This document shows, one piece after another, positions 6,702-13,925 of a DNA stretch of 15,691 bases. The position numbers and the translations under genes were made by a program. Position 1 is the first letter of the stretch. Every line of letters starts with the position of its first letter. The stretch is taken from assembly GCA_937952445.1 (NCBI GenBank), contig CALGAA010000010.1:1-15691 (forward strand), written 5' to 3'. The notes beneath the pieces were generated by a model. It had not been told where the DNA came from and searched no databases. It saw nothing but the letters and a program-made list of their open reading frames with translations. Source of the DNA: an uncultured Bacteroidota bacterium (GTDB taxonomy: Bacteria > Bacteroidota > Bacteroidia > Chitinophagales > Saprospiraceae).

Positions 6702-7958
6702 TCAAAATAATTCGTAATTCTCCTCGTAGAAAACGCCCAGAATCTTTCCCTCCCAGCTTCGATCCAAAAAGGATGTGTTTTTACTTTTCGAGGGGAATTC
6801 GGAGGCTGAATATTTTGTTTGCCCGTCCGGGTCGATCCAGGTAAAATCAATGGTGGATTCGATGTCCGGAGTCGCTTGTTCTAATCCCAAAATTCGGCGT
6901 GGGTTGATGGACAACCATTGAATCAATTGTTCGATCCCCACCTGTTTGCTCAGGGTGTCATGGAGTACCGGGAAGACAAATGGGAGCGTGGCAGCCCCAA
7001 ATTTGGCTTCAGCGAACTCTATTTTTTTCCACTCCTCTTCGATCGGCAGATGCCCTGAGACAACACAGTCCAGATGTCCGGCCTGCAGTCCTTTGACCAA
7101 AGCCTGACGATCCTTTTCTTCCCGCAACGGGGGCAATACGAGGTAATTGGTGTCAAAATGCTGGACATCCCCAACAGTCCGGATCAGGTTGAGAAATGCT
7201 ACGGAAGCAAATACCCGGTCGTTTGATTTCCGAACTTTCTTTAAAATCTTCACGCTCTCCTGGGTGGATATCTGATGGACCAACAGCATGGATTGGGTAT
7301 ATTCCTGGAGGTCTATATCTCTCTTGAGCATGACGGTTTCGGCGATTTCCGGTATTCCTTTCAGCCCCATCTGTGTGCTGATCATGCTTTCGTGGATCAA
7401 CCCGTCCGGTTCAATGGACTGATCGTACGGGGTATTGATCACCAATCCATCAAAGGTTTTGACGTATTGGAGGCCACGTTTCATCAACCCCACATCCCGG
7501 ATTGGATTCAGTCCATCAGAGAATACCCTTACCCCCGCGCGGTTCATGTCGTATATTTCGGCCAGATCCTGACCTTGGGTGCCTCTTGAAAGTGCTCCAA
7601 TAGGCCTGATGTCGATCAATTGACTTTCGTCCCGAAAATACTGAACCGTCGATCGATTGTCCGTCGGCGGATTGAGGTTGGGAACGATAAACAGATGCGT
7701 ATACCCTCCTCTGGATGCTGATCTCGAGAGCGAGCGCAGGGTTTCCCGGTGTTCGTATCCGGGTTCACCCGGGAATGCCCCGATATCGACCAGTCCCGGG
7801 GCAAGCACCCCACCTTCCAATACCCGGGTACGGGTCGGTTGGGCCAAATCGTCTCCAATCTCGCTGACTTTGTCATATTCCAGCAGAACGTCCTGCGTTT
7901 TTCCGTGAAGGGGATGGCCAGGGAAACACAATTCGACATTTTTGAATAATACACGCAT
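6702..7958 (-). CDS. Dihydroorotase-like protein lacking the metal-binding residues (probable pseudoenzyme)
   Basis: A 418-residue amidohydrolase-fold protein with dihydroorotase-like order and length: LAPGLVDI (52-59), EPGYEHRETL (65-74), SASRGGYTHLFIVPNLNPPTDN (79-101), AGVRVFSDG (141-149), ISTQESVKILKK (230-241), and KIEFAEAKFGAATLPFVFPVL near 312-332. Active enzymes have DxHxH after the first strand; here the residues are DIGAF (58-62), so both histidines are gone. The later metal His (usual HxE/HCED) is replaced within INTPYD (174-179), the His of HxST by Gln229, and the catalytic Asp of SDHAP by Gly302 (SGHLP). It is therefore unlikely to hydrolyse dihydroorotate or any amide. HxH-less relatives occur widely in Bacteroidota and are often annotated pyrC. 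It follows the BatA-like gene after nine bases, so it is the last gene of that operon. A structural or regulatory role is inferred. Confidence 0.88.
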   Translation of the reverse strand: MRVLFKNVELCFPGHPLHGKTQDVLLEYDKVSEIGDDLAQPTRTRVLEGGVLAPGLVDIGAFPGEPGYEHRETLRSLSRSASRGGYTHLFIVPNLNPPTDNRSTVQYFRDESQLIDIRPIGALSRGTQGQDLAEIYDMNRAGVRVFSDGLNPIRDVGLMKRGLQYVKTFDGLVINTPYDQSIEPDGLIHESMISTQMGLKGIPEIAETVMLKRDIDLQEYTQSMLLVHQISTQESVKILKKVRKSNDRVFASVAFLNLIRTVGDVQHFDTNYLVLPPLREEKDRQALVKGLQAGHLDCVVSGHLPIEEEWKKIEFAEAKFGAATLPFVFPVLHDTLSKQVGIEQLIQWLSINPRRILGLEQATPDIESTIDFTWIDPDGQTKYSASEFPSKSKNTSFLDRSWEGKILGVFYEENYELF

Positions 7959-7967
7959 AGGTCGTGG

Positions 7968-9995
7968 TCAGTTTTTAAGAAACCTCAGCAGGAGACTCTC
8001 CAGGATTAGAAATACCAGTGCAAATATAAGACAGTACTTCCAAAAAGTTTTTCCACGATCAAATTCCTGTATAAATTGACCCAGGGAAGCCATTTGTTCG
8101 GTATTCATAAATACGGTGTTGCCGGTTAGCCGGGTCCGTAGTTCCTGGGGACTCCACAGGCTGATATCGCTTTCTTCCCGTGAATTGTTCATCGCAAATT
8201 CCGCGATCACGCGGTCACCTTCCGTGATTTGATAGAATCCCGGATTTTGGATTTGATCGTAAATCATGACCTGAACGAGATCCCCGGATTGCTGGAACGA
8301 AGGGATAAATTCGTAATCACCCTGGCGAATCTGGATCGTTTCAGAGTTGAGTTCCTCTTCAGATTTGATCTGAATGGTTTGGTCGCGCCCGATAAAATAG
8401 GCAAGCTGGTTGGTTTGGGCCCGGGAAAGGGCCATTCTGTACAACATAGGGATAAAAATGTCCGCATGGTTCCCCAGCGTGTTCCACCGTGAATCCAAGG
8501 GGGCGGTAGACAGGTAGAGCAACCCATTTCCCGCAAAAATTTTATCGATGAAAGGGTCTCCATTTCGCAATCGAATCAAATTCGTCGAGGCTGATCGATT
8601 CCCCGAGGCAAGCGTGTAATAACCCTTTACAGAAGGCAGCGTGATCTGGGTTTGGCGATGCTCAAAAACGTCTTCGAAAACGAAGTCCTCGTAATTGATG
8701 CCCATGGCTTCCATGTCCACCTGCATCCATTCACCCAGGGAGACCTGCGCGGCATTTCGTAAAAAATCGTTGGTTGTTCCTATGGTGCCGGACGGACCGG
8801 GGAACAATAGCACGTTCCCGCCACCCTCCAGGAATCGGATCAGGTTGGAGGCCAGGCCGGAATTGATGGTGGGTAAATCGTCCAGGATAATGAGGTCTTG
8901 TTGGTCAAATTCCGAATACACGAGCCGGTCGACCGGAACGAATTTTTTCTCCACGGAGGCTTGTTGTTCGAATGCAGATTGGAGATAACGATTGGGACTT
9001 CCACCCTGATCGATGATGAGCATCCGAAGTTTTCGTTTTGAATTGAGCTGGAGATGGTACCTGTTGTCGAAGGTCACCGGATGATCGGTTACTTCCAGGG
9101 TCAACGACCGGGATTCTTCCCCGACGAGTTGGACTCCGATCGTATCGATGATGGATTGACCCGGATCCAGTTCGACGATGCTGACGGGTTTGACCTCTTC
9201 CTTTTCCCGCCAAACGATGCGACTTTCGGCCGGGGCGGTTCCGTAATTGGTCAGTTTAATGTACATCTGATTTTCCTGATTGGCTTCAGGAACGGGCGAT
9301 TCAAACCAACACGAATCGATGCTGATGTTTCGCAGTTCCAGGGGTTGGACAGGCACGGGGAAAAGCGTCAGGGCGCTATCGACCTCAATGAGTTCCGCCA
9401 TTGAGTTTTGCTGGAAATCGGACAGCCAAAACATATGTGCCCGGGCATTTTGGCGGTCAGCCGTCCGTCGTACAAATTCGTATATGAAGCTGAAATTGGC
9501 CGTTTCGGCATCCATTTCAATTTCATCGACCAATCCGAGGGCCAGATCCTGATCCACCACGCGTCGTGAAGCCGGATTGAGCTGGTTGGTAAGAATCTGG
9601 AACGATGTACCTTCGGGATAGGACCGAATGATTTCTTTGGCTTTATTGATCGCCACCTGAAATACCGGGGTTTCGCTGCTCAAGCCGGCCATGCTATAGG
9701 AATTGTCTATGTACAGGGAGACAAAATCGGCTTTTTCGTTCTCTGCCGCGGCTGTATTCCGCAAAAAGGGCTGGGCAAATGCCAGCACCAGGAAAATAAT
9801 GAAAAATATCCGCGAAAGCAGGACAAGGATATTGCGCAATCGGGAACGGGTTTGCTTTTCCTCCACCACTTCTTTGAGGAACCGCACGTTGGAAAAATAT
9901 TCGGTCCGGTACCTTTGGAAATAAAAAAGATGGATGATCACGGGGATCAATATAGTCGCCAGGGCAATCAGGAACAATGGAAAGGCAAATTGCAT
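7968..9995 (-). CDS. BatA-type membrane protein with VWA domain
   Basis: A 675-residue protein starting with the BatA/aerotolerance N-terminal domain: two membrane helices (about 4-23 and 56-77) flanking a short basic loop with RYRTEYFSNVRFLKEV. A VWA-like domain follows from about residue 88, with a MIDAS motif DNSYS (Asp97-Ser101) and a downstream MFWLSDFQQ strand. Next come beta-rich segments and a class I glutamine-amidotransferase-like Rossmann region (about 322-420: LRMLIIDQGG, LIILDDLPTIN, FLEGGGNVLLFPGPSG), and finally a C-terminal helix (about 653-671). This is the layout of Bacteroidota BatA-domain proteins, which lie in the inner membrane with a large periplasmic part and are linked to MoxR ATPases. 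It follows the HemJ-like gene by four bases, and the DHOase-like gene follows it. Exact function is unknown; assembly or quality control of envelope proteins is an inference. Confidence 0.88.
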   Translation of the reverse strand: MQFAFPLFLIALATILIPVIIHLFYFQRYRTEYFSNVRFLKEVVEEKQTRSRLRNILVLLSRIFFIIFLVLAFAQPFLRNTAAAENEKADFVSLYIDNSYSMAGLSSETPVFQVAINKAKEIIRSYPEGTSFQILTNQLNPASRRVVDQDLALGLVDEIEMDAETANFSFIYEFVRRTADRQNARAHMFWLSDFQQNSMAELIEVDSALTLFPVPVQPLELRNISIDSCWFESPVPEANQENQMYIKLTNYGTAPAESRIVWREKEEVKPVSIVELDPGQSIIDTIGVQLVGEESRSLTLEVTDHPVTFDNRYHLQLNSKRKLRMLIIDQGGSPNRYLQSAFEQQASVEKKFVPVDRLVYSEFDQQDLIILDDLPTINSGLASNLIRFLEGGGNVLLFPGPSGTIGTTNDFLRNAAQVSLGEWMQVDMEAMGINYEDFVFEDVFEHRQTQITLPSVKGYYTLASGNRSASTNLIRLRNGDPFIDKIFAGNGLLYLSTAPLDSRWNTLGNHADIFIPMLYRMALSRAQTNQLAYFIGRDQTIQIKSEEELNSETIQIRQGDYEFIPSFQQSGDLVQVMIYDQIQNPGFYQITEGDRVIAEFAMNNSREESDISLWSPQELRTRLTGNTVFMNTEQMASLGQFIQEFDRGKTFWKYCLIFALVFLILESLLLRFLKN

Positions 9996-9999
9996 ACTC

Positions 10000-10545
10000 T
10001 TACGGGTTTAATTTTGATTTTCGTCGTGATTTATACCACGATGCCGCCGCGAACAATACAATGGCGAAAATGATAAATCCAATCAATCCATACAACGCAT
10101 TGAAGGTGTTTTTCATCACGACCAGAAAAACGATGGATACCAGCAGGATCGTCGCTACCTCATTGAACAACCGAAAACGAAATGGTTGCCATTTGATCGT
10201 ATTATCGTGTAAATGACGGACAATGCGTCCGCAATACCAATGGTACACCAAAAGGCTGGCTACCAAAGCGAGTTTGGCCACCATCCATGGCTGGGAAAGC
10301 AGGTCCGGATTCATGCCCAGCATGGTGATTCCAGCCGCCAGTGTAATGACCATTGCAGGGGTGGTGATGATCTGGTACAAACGCCGGATCATTATTTCAT
10401 ACTGGTTTTGAAGGATGCATTTTTCACCCTCGGGGAGATCGGCCGCCTCCCGAAAATAGACAAAAAGGCGCACGAGGTAAAACAAGCCGGCGAACCAACT
10501 GACAACTCCGATAATGTGGATGGACTTGGAGATGAGGTAGATCAT
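10000..10545 (-). CDS. hemJ: HemJ-like protoporphyrinogen IX oxidase (CopD-related membrane protein)
   Basis: A 181-residue protein with about five hydrophobic helices. It shows the HemJ pattern: an N-terminal helix with SIHIIGVVSWFAGLFYLVRLFVY (His10 in the position of the conserved His), the segment IMIRRLYQIITTPAM, PWMVAKLALVASLLVYHWY with Lys91 at the conserved Lys, and FRLFNEVATILLVSIVFLVV. HemJ oxidises protoporphyrinogen IX to protoporphyrin IX in the membrane, the step before iron or magnesium insertion in haem synthesis. Departures from the usual sequence are NEVA instead of NEVP and an extra C-terminal helix (about 150-168) with a basic tail. It lies 15 bases after the DUF4159 stop and 4 bases before the BatA-like gene. 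Other CopD-family members are the main alternative; the conserved His/Lys pair supports HemJ. Confidence 0.78.
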   Translation of the reverse strand: MIYLISKSIHIIGVVSWFAGLFYLVRLFVYFREAADLPEGEKCILQNQYEIMIRRLYQIITTPAMVITLAAGITMLGMNPDLLSQPWMVAKLALVASLLVYHWYCGRIVRHLHDNTIKWQPFRFRLFNEVATILLVSIVFLVVMKNTFNALYGLIGFIIFAIVLFAAASWYKSRRKSKLNP

Positions 10546-10560
10546 GGGCCATTCTTCGTT

Positions 10561-11211
10561 TTACTGGATGAAGGCGAACTGAATCAGGTTGGCGCCCATT
10601 TGGAGGGCTTGCAATCGCTTTTCCGGCGGATCGTTGTGGACCGATTCATCCTCCCAGCCATCCCCAATATCCGATTCGTAGCTATAGAAACATACCAGCC
10701 GACCTTCGTAAATCAACCCAAATCCCTGCGCCGGGTTTCCATCGTGTTCGTGAATTTTGGGAACTCCTTGCGGGAATCGAAATTTTTGGTGGTAGATCGG
10801 ATGATCAAAGGGCAATTCAACGAATTCCAGTTCGGGAAAGACCTTTTTCATTGCTACACGGATGTATGGATCCATCCCGTAATTGTCGTCGATATGGAGA
10901 AAGCCCCCGGCTTCCAGATACAGCCTCAGATTTTCGGCTTCCTGATCGTTGAACACCACGTTGCCGTGTCCGGTCATATGGATAAACGGTAAATTGAACA
11001 ATTCAGGGCTTCCCACCTCTACGGTGATATAATCGTTATCCAGGTTGGTTCCAAGGGTTTGATTGCAAAATTGGATGAGATTGGGAAGTGCGGTCGGGTT
11101 GGCGTACCAGTCCCCGCCTCCGCTGTACTTGAGCAACCCAATGGGGGTTTTTTGCGCAGAAAGCGAGAGGCTTAATAAGACAGTAAGCGCGATAGAAAAA
11201 AAGTATTTCAT
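10561..11211 (-). CDS. DUF4159 domain protein, exported
   Basis: A 216-residue protein with a Sec-type signal peptide (residues 1-20, likely cut after LSAQ). The remainder is DUF4159: IGLLKYSGGGDWYANPTALPN (24-44), FIHMTGHGNVVFNDQEAENL (76-95), YLEAGGFLHIDDNYGMDPYI (98-117), and near the end YEGRLVCFYSYESDIGDGWED. The fold is thought to resemble class I glutamine amidotransferases, but no catalytic triad can be assigned. DUF4159 is often encoded with MoxR, DUF58 and BatA proteins, and here a BatA-like gene lies two genes on. The ATG at 11211 is chosen rather than an in-frame one at 11319: it starts the signal peptide, and it overlaps the rsmE stop as ATGA (11208-11211), a coupled arrangement. 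Periplasmic location is inferred from the signal peptide. Confidence 0.88.
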   Translation of the reverse strand: MKYFFSIALTVLLSLSLSAQKTPIGLLKYSGGGDWYANPTALPNLIQFCNQTLGTNLDNDYITVEVGSPELFNLPFIHMTGHGNVVFNDQEAENLRLYLEAGGFLHIDDNYGMDPYIRVAMKKVFPELEFVELPFDHPIYHQKFRFPQGVPKIHEHDGNPAQGFGLIYEGRLVCFYSYESDIGDGWEDESVHNDPPEKRLQALQMGANLIQFAFIQ

Positions 11212-11933
11212 GTAGTTGCTGGCGTTTTCATGTGGTAACAACTTTTGATTATTTGAACCACCATTGTGGCGGCTGTATCTGTTCTCAAACGGTTTTGGCC
11301 CAGGGATACCGGTGTCCAACCGTGTCCGAGGGCGGCGTCCACTTCTGAAGGGGTAAAATCTCCTTCGGGTCCGATCAATATGTGAACGGGATTTTTCCCG
11401 CTGTATTGCTGTTCCAAAGTGGTATGTTGTGACCGTTCTACCGCCGAGGCAATGTACTTTTCATGGTGATCCGGAAAGTCCCGGCTCAGGAAATCTTCCA
11501 GGGCTTCGGGGCGATCCAAAATAGGAACGTATGGGTTGAAGGATTGTTGAACGGCGGCGTCGATGATCTTTTGGGCCCTGTCCTGCCGGAGGCCTGGTTT
11601 TAGGGTCCGTTCACAGATGAGGGGTGTGATCCGCGACACGCCTATTTCGGTGGCTTTTTCCAAAAAATATTCGAAACGACTTTCTTTTTTGATCAACGAG
11701 CAGGCGACGTGAACTTCCCAATTTTTGGATAACACCTCCTGACGCATAATGGTGGCTTGTATCTGACGGTCCTTCCCTGGCTCTATCCGGGCTGAAAAAA
11801 TGGTTCCATGACCGTCTGTAGCATAGATTTCATCGCCGGCCTTTTTGCGCAGGCTTCGGATCATGTGATGAGACACTTCAGTACTAAAAACCAATCGGTC
11901 GCCATCCTGGTGGTCTATGAGGTGTAATGCCAT
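11208..11933 (-). CDS. rsmE: 16S rRNA (uracil1498-N3)-methyltransferase RsmE
   Basis: A 241-residue SPOUT methyltransferase of normal length. It methylates N3 of U1498 in helix 44 of 16S rRNA, using S-adenosylmethionine, on the assembled 30S subunit. The N-terminal PUA-like part contains HHMIRSLRKKAGDEIYATDG (22-41). The catalytic domain has EKATEIGVSRITPLICERT (92-110), AAVQQSFNPYVPIL (126-139), and the knot motifs HILIGPEGDFTPSEVDAA (184-201) and LGQNRLRTDTAATMV (211-225). The last is a variant of the usual LGxRILRxETA, with Asp for Glu. The gene is first in the minus-strand operon and is coupled to the DUF4159 gene. Its start is only about 30 bases from a tandem-repeat array, and the best promoter-like string is TAAAATTG on the minus strand at 11938-11945, so the transcript could be nearly leaderless. 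Confidence 0.95.
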   Translation of the reverse strand: MALHLIDHQDGDRLVFSTEVSHHMIRSLRKKAGDEIYATDGHGTIFSARIEPGKDRQIQATIMRQEVLSKNWEVHVACSLIKKESRFEYFLEKATEIGVSRITPLICERTLKPGLRQDRAQKIIDAAVQQSFNPYVPILDRPEALEDFLSRDFPDHHEKYIASAVERSQHTTLEQQYSGKNPVHILIGPEGDFTPSEVDAALGHGWTPVSLGQNRLRTDTAATMVVQIIKSCYHMKTPATT

Positions 11934-11962
11934 ACTGCAATTTTAATGAATATTTTTTAGTT

Positions 11963-12033
11963 GTCAGTGGTCAGTGGGCAAGTGGTCAGTGGTCAGTGGT
12001 CAGTTTTCAGTTTTCAGTGGTCAGTGGTCAGTA
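11963..12033 (+). repeat. Heptanucleotide tandem repeat (GTCAGTG)
   Basis: Ten consecutive units, nine of seven bases and one of eight, run without gaps. Units 1, 2, 4, 5 and 9 are exactly GTCAGTG; units 6, 7, 8 and 10 differ at the first or last base (GTCAGTT, TTCAGTT, TTCAGTG, GTCAGTA); unit 3 is GGCAAGTG. Translated in one frame, such arrays give WSVVSGQ-like peptides, a familiar kind of spurious protein. Short heptamer arrays of this type are known from cyanobacteria and Bacteroidota. The array lies 30 bases upstream of the rsmE start. Confidence 0.9.
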
Positions 12034-12035
12034 AC

Positions 12036-12076
12036 CAGCTGTCGGCTATCGGCAGTGTGGGGAGGAGTGTGGGGTC
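12036..12076 (+). repeat. Direct repeat, copy 1
   Basis: About 41 bases starting CAGCTGTCGGCTATCGGCAG and continuing into a purine-rich GTGTGGGGAGGAGTGT. It closely matches 12140-12181. Its left half holds two further heptamers (GTCGGCT, ATCGGCA), related in form to the GTCAGTG array that ends just before it. The copies are 104 bases apart, start to start. Confidence 0.8.
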
Positions 12077-12139
12077 TGTGTGGAAAAACGCTATATTATG
12101 AGGCATTGCCATCAACTTTTTGTTTGAGATATCAGCAAA

Positions 12140-12181
12140 CAGTTATCGGCTGTCGGCAGTGGGGGGAGGAGTGTTTGGGTC
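12140..12181 (+). repeat. Direct repeat, copy 2
   Basis: About 42 bases starting CAGTTATCGGCTGTCGGCAG and continuing GTGGGGGGAGGAGTGTTTGG, a near copy of 12036-12076. The first bases of the two heptamers are exchanged (ATCGGCT then GTCGGCA, against GTCGGCT then ATCGGCA), which suggests unit-level slippage or recombination rather than a simple point change. Confidence 0.8.
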
Positions 12182-12395
12182 AAGTATGGAGTAGAAATTT
12201 GGTTAATTTTGACCTTTTACCTCTAATTCATTTAATTATTAAGTCCCCCAATTCGAATCCTGGGTGACGAATAATCTTCATTCTTCTCGTCAAAACCGGA
12301 GGTCTACCACATCCCGGATGTACTTATGGCCTATAATTCAAGCCAATAAGGATAAAATATTAGACCAAATCAGGGATGCTTTGGGTTCATATCTG

Positions 12396-12403
12396 TAACT
12401 TTG
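12396..12403 (+). promoter_or_regulatory. Candidate -7 promoter element for rseP
   Basis: TAACTTTG matches the Bacteroidota -7 consensus TAnnTTTG exactly and is followed by CGCC, a context common in this group. A TTTG at 12380-12383 is only 12 bases upstream, too close for the usual -33 spacing, so only the -7 box is convincing. Transcription starting near 12409 would give a leader of about 85 bases. Confidence 0.45.
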
Positions 12404-12494
12404 CGCCTTTATTTTGTGTTGGTAGGAAAAATCCCTCCTTCCTCTGGTTGTAACGGGGAATAGGAGCAATACAATTTTATCAGATCAGAATCTA

Positions 12495-13829
12495 ATGGGC
12501 GTAGTAATAGCACAATTTGCATTGAGTCTTTCCATCCTCATCATTTTACATGAGCTCGGGCATTTTTTGCCTGCGAAATGGTTCAAAACCAGGGTGGAGA
12601 AATTTTACCTGTTTTTTGATGCGGGTTTTTCCCTGTTCAAGAAAAAAATTGGTGAAACGGAATACGGGATCGGTTGGTTGCCATTGGGTGGCTACGTAAA
12701 AATCTCCGGGATGGTGGACGAGAGTCTGGATACCGAATCGTTGAAGTCCGAACCCCAACCCTGGGAGTTTCGGTCCAAACCCGTGTGGCAACGATTGATC
12801 ATAATGCTCGGCGGGGTTACGGTGAATTTTATACTCGGGTTTTTGATTTTCGGATTGATGCTGTGGCAATACGGATCGGAATATCTACCTGCTGACGAAT
12901 TGAAATACGGCATCCAGGTCGACAGTTTGGCGCAGGCGATGGGCTTGCAAAATGGAGACAAAATCCTGAAAGTCGGAGATGCACCTTTTGACCGCTACAA
13001 TCCAGGCCTTCTCCGGACGGAGATTGGAATCAATAATGCCCAGACCATTACCGTTAACCGGGATGGCCGGGAACAAGTTATTGATGTTGATCCGCGTTTT
13101 ACCCAAATCCTGACGGGATATGAATACAAGGATGCCTACCTGGTAGCGCCCCGGTTCCCCGTAGAGATTATGGAGGTAGTGAAAAATAGCAATGCGGAAA
13201 AAGCCGGGCTTCAGAAAGACGACAAAATCCTCGCCATCGGGGATCAAGAAACGCTATACTTTGACCAGTTTTTGAAGGAAATCCGGCAACACAAAGGGGA
13301 AGTCATTACACTGCATATCGTCCGGGATGGGCAACCAATGACCATATCAGCTGAGGTGACCGACGAAGGAACGCTTGGATTTCAGAATTATGGGTTCGAT
13401 CACTTTTTCAACTTTGCCAAAGACGAATATACGTTGGCGGAAGCCCTGCCATTGGGTGTGAAGCAAGGCTGGGATTTTATTATGACCCAAATCAAGGCCT
13501 TCGGCCAAATGTTTCGGGGAAAGATCAAAGCCTCCGATAGCCTGGGTGGTTTTGGAACCATTTCCAAACTATTTCCGGATACCTGGGATTGGCAAATGTT
13601 TTGGCGCAATACAGCCATACTATCTCTGATCCTCGGATTTATGAATCTTTTACCGATCCCGGCACTGGACGGCGGACACGTCATGTTCCTGCTCATCGAG
13701 GCGGTGAACGGACGAAAACCGAGTGACCGGGTACTCGAAATCGCCACCATTATCGGGTTTATTATCGTGATCGCCCTGGTCTTGTACGCGAACGGACTGG
13801 ACGTGTGGCGCTGGTGGACGGGGCAGTAA
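12495..13829 (+). CDS. rseP: RseP-type site-2 intramembrane zinc metalloprotease
   Basis: A 444-residue protein of normal length. The first membrane helix carries the zinc motif HELGH (His19, Glu20, His23) in LSILIILHELGHFLPAKWF. A second helix is at about 103-122. Two PDZ domains follow in the periplasmic part (about 135-200, with AQAMGLQNGDKILKVGD; about 220-290, with NAEKAGLQKDDKILAIGD). The third helix ends with the second metal motif NLLPIPALDGGH, in which Asp392 is the third zinc ligand, and a fourth helix lies near 418-437. RseP cleaves transmembrane anti-sigma factors after a first cut and also clears signal peptide remnants. The ATG at 12495 places HELGH at the usual distance from the N-terminus. 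There is no good ribosome-binding site; AGGAG at 12463-12467 is too distant. In many bacteria the gene is next to dxr or bamA; neither is seen here. Confidence 0.96.
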   Translation: MGVVIAQFALSLSILIILHELGHFLPAKWFKTRVEKFYLFFDAGFSLFKKKIGETEYGIGWLPLGGYVKISGMVDESLDTESLKSEPQPWEFRSKPVWQRLIIMLGGVTVNFILGFLIFGLMLWQYGSEYLPADELKYGIQVDSLAQAMGLQNGDKILKVGDAPFDRYNPGLLRTEIGINNAQTITVNRDGREQVIDVDPRFTQILTGYEYKDAYLVAPRFPVEIMEVVKNSNAEKAGLQKDDKILAIGDQETLYFDQFLKEIRQHKGEVITLHIVRDGQPMTISAEVTDEGTLGFQNYGFDHFFNFAKDEYTLAEALPLGVKQGWDFIMTQIKAFGQMFRGKIKASDSLGGFGTISKLFPDTWDWQMFWRNTAILSLILGFMNLLPIPALDGGHVMFLLIEAVNGRKPSDRVLEIATIIGFIIVIALVLYANGLDVWRWWTGQ

Positions 13830-13925
13830 TGTAAATCGCGAAGGTCATCTTGTGAACCGATGGGTGTATCAACATTCCGGCATTTATTTCTATATTAATG
13901 CTCACCATTGTGTAATCTCAATAGT

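Larger units (their letters stand above)
11934..12494. other. Divergent intergenic region, repeat-rich
   Basis: A 561-base gap between the divergent rsmE and rseP genes. Its left third holds heptamer tandem repeats and one arm of a direct repeat (described separately); the second arm lies at 12140-12181. A hairpin with one bulged base can form from CTTATGGC (12323-12330) and GCCAATAAG (12342-12350), but no T-tract follows it on either strand. A promoter-like box lies at 12396-12403. An open frame through the repeats (11974-12267) has no protein-like character, so no gene is called. Confidence 0.7.

Noticed and set aside
10213..10992. A 259-codon open frame on the plus strand opposite the hemJ-like and DUF4159 genes
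   Set aside because: It lies antisense to two genes with clear family motifs and correct coupling. Its translation has no recognisable motif, so it is a shadow frame.
11212..11319. N-terminal extension of the DUF4159 protein to an ATG at 11319
   Set aside because: The extension lies in the rsmE coding region and would bury the signal peptide. The ATG at 11211 forms a coupled ATGA with the rsmE stop.
11963..12181. Possible CRISPR-like array
   Set aside because: The repeats are tandem seven-base units with no unique spacers, the two longer repeats occur only once each, and no cas gene is present.
11974..12267. A 97-codon open frame on the plus strand with WSVVSGQ-like repeats at its N-terminus
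   Set aside because: It is a translation of the heptamer array and the direct repeats. It has no domain, no ribosome-binding site and low-complexity composition; such frames are commonly misannotated.
12246..12270. tRNA T-arm-like string (ATTCGAATCC followed by TGGGTGACGA)
   Set aside because: The bases before TTCGAAT do not pair with those after it as a 5-bp T-stem, and no anticodon arm, D-arm or matching acceptor strand lies upstream. A decayed attachment site is possible, but there is no integrase nearby.
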